18,504 nucleotides of DNA from JBBSEZ01 sp038239195 (GTDB lineage: Bacteria > Planctomycetota > Planctomycetia > Gemmatales > Gemmataceae): contig JBBSEZ010000177.1 in assembly GCA_038239195.1 (NCBI GenBank), positions 1-18,504 on the forward strand. The letters are read 5' to 3'. Made by a program: the position numbers and the translations under genes. The notes below the pieces were generated by a model. That model saw only the letters and a list, made by a program, of their open reading frames with translations, was not told the DNA's origin and did not search any database. Shown one piece after another: positions 16,413 through 18,504 of the stretch. Numbering within the stretch: position 1 is the stretch's first letter; the number at the start of each line of letters is the position of its first letter.

Positions 16413-16460
16413 GCACGGGGAGAACGAGCTCGGGAAGTGCGTCACGGGGAAGGTCCAGGC
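16368..16460 (-). pseudogene. Remnant of a gamma-glutamyltransferase 3' end
   Basis: On the minus strand this encodes A-x-x-F-x-x-THFPSSF-x-P, then directly AASPRAQIAYVTGD and a stop. In the full gene at the right end of the window the same two blocks are separated by about 50 codons, so this copy has an internal deletion. Nothing upstream in the frame resembles the family. Substitutions relative to the intact gene are mostly silent (TTT/TTC, CCA/CCG, GCG/GCT, ACA/ACG), meaning the two diverged while both were coding; this is a relic of a paralogue rather than a fresh duplication. It cannot make a functional enzyme. Confidence 0.7.
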
Positions 16461-16471
16461 AGGGAGGGCGA

Positions 16472-16501
16472 TTGCTTCGCCCCCCGGGCCTCGGGTAGGA
16501 T
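16472..16501 (+). promoter_or_regulatory. Sigma70-like promoter of three small genes
   Basis: TTGCTT (16472-16477), an 18-bp spacer and TAGGAT (16496-16501), with an expected start near 16508. It lies just beyond the gamma-glutamyltransferase remnant and about 60 bp before the first of three same-strand small genes. Confidence 0.5.
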
Positions 16502-16562
16502 AAGGAAGCGATGAGAGGGCGAACCAAGGAGGGGCGTGTTCCGGTTCGCGGGAGAGAATGCG

Positions 16563-16892
16563 ATGGCGGAAAGGATCCCCGATGAGGCCCTCGTGGTGCG
16601 AGGTGGACGCAACCAACCGGCAGACGTCCATCGCGGGACCACAACTCATCCCAGCGGCGTGACGGGCACATCGGTTGAATGCGAGGTTGGGGCGTCTGTG
16701 GCGGAGCTCGCGGCGGGCTTGCCCCACGGTCAGGTCGGCGCGACGACTGTTGGCGCCATCCGAGCCGCGGGCGGCGACGTGATCCGAACCACTGGTCGCA
16801 GTCCGCACCACGCCACCCTGGTCGGCCTCAGCCCCGACGAGGCGAGCCGGTTGCTCACGCCAACCCTTCCCAATCCGGCGAAGGCGCCTTGA
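16563..16892 (+). CDS. Hypothetical protein (109 aa), first of three
   Basis: ATG 16563 starts MAERIPDEALVVRGG, preceded by GGGAGAG. An in-frame GTG at 16536 has a better Shine-Dalgarno site (AAGGAGGGG) and would add nine residues, so the true start is open. The product is polar with no signal peptide or membrane segment. Conserved-looking blocks are VVRGGRNQPADVHRGT, ASVAELAAGLPHGQVGATTVGAIRAAGGDVIRT and GRSPHHATLVGLSPDEASRLL, the last two suggestive of a small ligand- or partner-binding fold. I recall similar proteins in planctomycetes but no function. It lies 16 bp before the next gene and shares its promoter. Confidence 0.75.
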   Translation: MAERIPDEALVVRGGRNQPADVHRGTTTHPSGVTGTSVECEVGASVAELAAGLPHGQVGATTVGAIRAAGGDVIRTTGRSPHHATLVGLSPDEASRLLTPTLPNPAKAP

Positions 16893-16908
16893 CGCACGGA
16901 GGGCCAAC

Positions 16909-17244
16909 ATGGTCAAGCCAAGGGTCTACGGAGACTTCCACAACGCGGACGCCCGGGGGCGCCTGCGGCTGAATTGTATTGGGACCATGGAGGACCTGGC
17001 GCGCCAGCAGGTCGAGTTGCGCGAAGGACTGCTCCTGACCTTGTGTTCCGATGACGCCAACGAGAAGGGGGAGCTGGACGAGTTGCTCGTCGAGGGCGTC
17101 GTGACCTACTCGGCCGAAGAACACTGCTGGGTGGCAAGCATCGATTGGGGGGCGATTCGCCACAACTCCGACGGTCCAGGGAAGGTCGCGAACGGGGACG
17201 GCCAATCTTCAGCACCGCCCTCCGTGGAAAGTGAGCTCGCATGA
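16909..17244 (+). CDS. Hypothetical protein (111 aa), second of three
   Basis: ATG 16909 is preceded by CGGAGGGCC. The protein starts MVKPRVYGDFHNADARGRLRL and contains TMEDLARQQVELREGLLLTL, LLVEGVVTYSAEEHCWVASIDW and a low-complexity Ser/Pro tail. The pattern of short strands with acidic loops fits a small beta-rich soluble protein. No catalytic motif, signal or membrane segment is seen. The 16-bp spacing from the preceding gene implies cotranscription and perhaps a joint function, but nothing in either sequence names it. Confidence 0.8.
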   Translation: MVKPRVYGDFHNADARGRLRLNCIGTMEDLARQQVELREGLLLTLCSDDANEKGELDELLVEGVVTYSAEEHCWVASIDWGAIRHNSDGPGKVANGDGQSSAPPSVESELA

Positions 17245-17294
17245 CGCTCCCTCGACCGTTCTCCCCGGGCTAGCGAGCGGCGCAGGGGTGAGAC

Positions 17295-17624
17295 ATGAGT
17301 GCTGACGTCTACATCTACTGCCAGGCGGGTGAGGAAGGGGCGGCGCGCGCCGACCTGGAGTACGACCTCGAAGCCTTTCTGGGGCCTGCGGGAGAGATCA
17401 CTGGCGGCGGGAGTGGGGTGGAGGGCTTCAACATCGACCTCGCGTTGGCCGCTGGTGAGGACCTGGAACTTTGGATCGGCCGTCTCAAGGAGTTCTTGCA
17501 GCGAGCCGCCGTCCGGCAGAGCACGTTCTTCGAGGTGTTCCCGGCGGGCTGGGAGCCGGGGATGGAATGGCGGCGGTTCGAGGTCTTTGGCGGGGAAACC
17601 CGCCTCACCAAACGCCCCACCTGA
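17295..17624 (+). CDS. Hypothetical protein (109 aa), third of three
   Basis: ATG 17295 is preceded by AGGGGTGAG. The product is acidic and soluble: VYIYCQAGEEGAARADLEYD at the N-terminus, a Gly-rich turn TGGGSG, FNIDLALAAGEDLELWIGRL in the middle, a helix RLKEFLQRAA, and FEVFPAGWEPGMEWRRFEVFG near the end. The alternation of strands and helices with Trp-rich C-terminus recalls small immunity-type or contact-partner proteins, but this is impression only. It lies 50 bp behind the second small gene on the same strand and ends 91 bp before the opposing gamma-glutamyltransferase stop. Confidence 0.75.
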   Translation: MSADVYIYCQAGEEGAARADLEYDLEAFLGPAGEITGGGSGVEGFNIDLALAAGEDLELWIGRLKEFLQRAAVRQSTFFEVFPAGWEPGMEWRRFEVFGGETRLTKRPT

Positions 17625-17713
17625 ACGGAGTTGCCAGTCCGGTTCCGCGCGGCCCGGCGCGCAAAGTGCCGAACGGCCCCGCCACCTTCCGAGTTCCTGT
17701 TCGGAGGGGCGCC

Positions 17714-17760
17714 CTTCAATCCCCTGTCACGTACGCGATCTGCGCCCGCGGCGACGCCGC
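17714..17760. repeat. Direct repeat, copy 2 (matches 16366-16412)
   Basis: This copy forms the last codons and stop of the gamma-glutamyltransferase gene. It and copy 1 bracket the three small genes. Confidence 0.85.
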
Positions 17761-18504
17761 CCCCTGAAGGACGCCGTTCGCCCCCATCTGCACCGCCATC
17801 ACCCGCCCGTTCACCCAGTCCCCCACCGCCGTGACCTTGTGTCCGCGCGCCGCCAGCGCCCGCCGCGTCATCTGGGGGATGCGCGACTCGACCACCAGTC
17901 CGCCCGGCGTTGCCTTGCGTGGATAAAACGAGCTCGGAAAGTGCGTGGTATGGAAGTTCGCCGCGTCCACCGCCTCTTGCAGGTTCATGTCGAACTCGAC
18001 GACGTTCAGGAAGAACTGCAGCGTCCACTGGTCCTGCTGATCGCCCCCGGGCGTCCCGAACACCATCCGCGGCTTGCCGTCCTCGAGCACCAGCGAGGGC
18101 GTCAGCGTCGTTCGAGGGCGCTTGCGCGGCGCCACCACGTTCGGGTGGTGCGGGTCGAGCCAGAACATCTGCCCTCTCGTCCCCATCGGAAAGCCCAATC
18201 CCGGAATCACCGGCGACGACGGGATCCACCCGCCGCTGCACGTCGCCGCCATCATGTTGCCCCTCGCGTCGACGGCGCACGTGTGCGTCGTGTCGTGGTC
18301 GTGTTCCTCCTCGCCCGGCGCCGGGCGCGGCACGTCCCCGCCCGGCTCGAACTTCGGCGCGTCGCTGGGGCGCATCTCCAGCGACGCCTTGCGCGGGTCG
18401 ATGAGTTTGCGGCGCACGGCCGCGTGCTCCTTCGACAGCAGACGCGCGAGCGGGACCTTCACGAAGGCGGGGTCGCCGTAGTAACGCTCGCGGTCGGCGA
18501 AGGC
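17716..18504 (-). CDS. ggt: Gamma-glutamyltransferase family protein (5' partial)
   Basis: The last 262 codons of a gamma-glutamyltranspeptidase-type Ntn hydrolase; the start lies beyond the right edge. The family makes a proenzyme that self-cleaves, exposing an N-terminal threonine that attacks gamma-glutamyl bonds such as in glutathione. Here HDHDTTHTCAVDARGNM contains the expected cleavage site D|TTH, with nucleophile Thr at 18289-18291. Downstream are CSGGWIPSSPVIPGLGFPMGTR and PRMVFGTPGGDQQDQW, matching the conserved substrate-binding and GTPGG-type segments. The small-subunit region looks complete and uninterrupted to TGA at 17716-17718. Most members are exported, but the signal region is not visible here. 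A weak hairpin (CCGAAC/GTTCGG, 17669-17704) follows the stop. Confidence 0.92.
   Translation of the reverse strand, partial: AFADRERYYGDPAFVKVPLARLLSKEHAAVRRKLIDPRKASLEMRPSDAPKFEPGGDVPRPAPGEEEHDHDTTHTCAVDARGNMMAATCSGGWIPSSPVIPGLGFPMGTRGQMFWLDPHHPNVVAPRKRPRTTLTPSLVLEDGKPRMVFGTPGGDQQDQWTLQFFLNVVEFDMNLQEAVDAANFHTTHFPSSFYPRKATPGGLVVESRIPQMTRRALAARGHKVTAVGDWVNGRVMAVQMGANGVLQGAASPRAQIAYVTGD

Noticed and set aside
16366..17760. Interpreting the 47-bp direct repeats as attL/attR of an integrated element
   Set aside because: There is no integrase between them, the differences are silent codon changes, and similarity continues into a second GGT block after a deletion. A paralogue relic explains this better.

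Overview
The window looks like chromosomal DNA from a planctomycete, most likely of the Gemmata/Gemmataceae type. The evidence is the very high GC content, a DUF1559-type prepilin with an H-x9-DG C-terminus paired with a small lipoprotein, an N-terminal TIGR02996 segment on a leucine-rich-repeat protein, a membrane-anchored Ser/Thr kinase of planctomycete layout, and a DUF4058 protein. This assignment is inferred from gene families; there is no rRNA marker in the window.

Layout. (1) 3-1454 (+): a retron-type reverse transcriptase, cut by the left edge and ending 10 bp from the 3' end of a tRNA-Ser(UGA) on the opposite strand. (2) 1740-2612 (+): a nucleoside-hydrolase-like gene interrupted by an in-frame TAG, followed by a cupin gene at 2818-3285. 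(3) 3502-3693 (-): a 63-residue protein. (4) 3891-4687 (+): a small cysteine-containing ORF overlapping the start of an RNA ligase gene. (5) 4732-6168 (-): prepilin and lipoprotein with a clear promoter. (6) 6495-9774 (+): a tightly packed four-gene run of ECF sigma factor, zinc-binding anti-sigma factor, a second RNA ligase, and an HD-Pnk end-healing enzyme. (7) 9866-10600 (-): DUF4058 protein, divergent from (8) 10741-14328 (+): TIGR02996/LRR protein, MFS transporter and alpha/beta-hydrolase-like protein. (9) 14458-15621 (+): Ser/Thr kinase. (10) 15647-16212 (-): outer-membrane-like protein gene with two single-base frameshifts. (11) 16368-17624: a remnant of a gamma-glutamyltransferase 3' end, then three small uncharacterised genes of about 110 codons behind their own promoter. 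(12) 17716-18504 (-): 3' part of an apparently intact gamma-glutamyltransferase gene that runs off the right edge.

The most interesting system is region 6. An RNA ligase and an HD-phosphoesterase/5'-polynucleotide kinase together supply the three chemistries needed to repair cleaved RNA: removal of 2',3'-phosphate ends, 5' phosphorylation, and sealing. Here they sit directly behind an ECF sigma/anti-sigma pair with a 4-bp overlap, a 12-bp gap and another 4-bp overlap, which suggests stress-inducible RNA repair under extracytoplasmic control. A separate RNA ligase lies about 3 kb upstream. Several genes carry lesions (one amber codon, two homopolymer frameshifts). These may be real decay or assembly errors.
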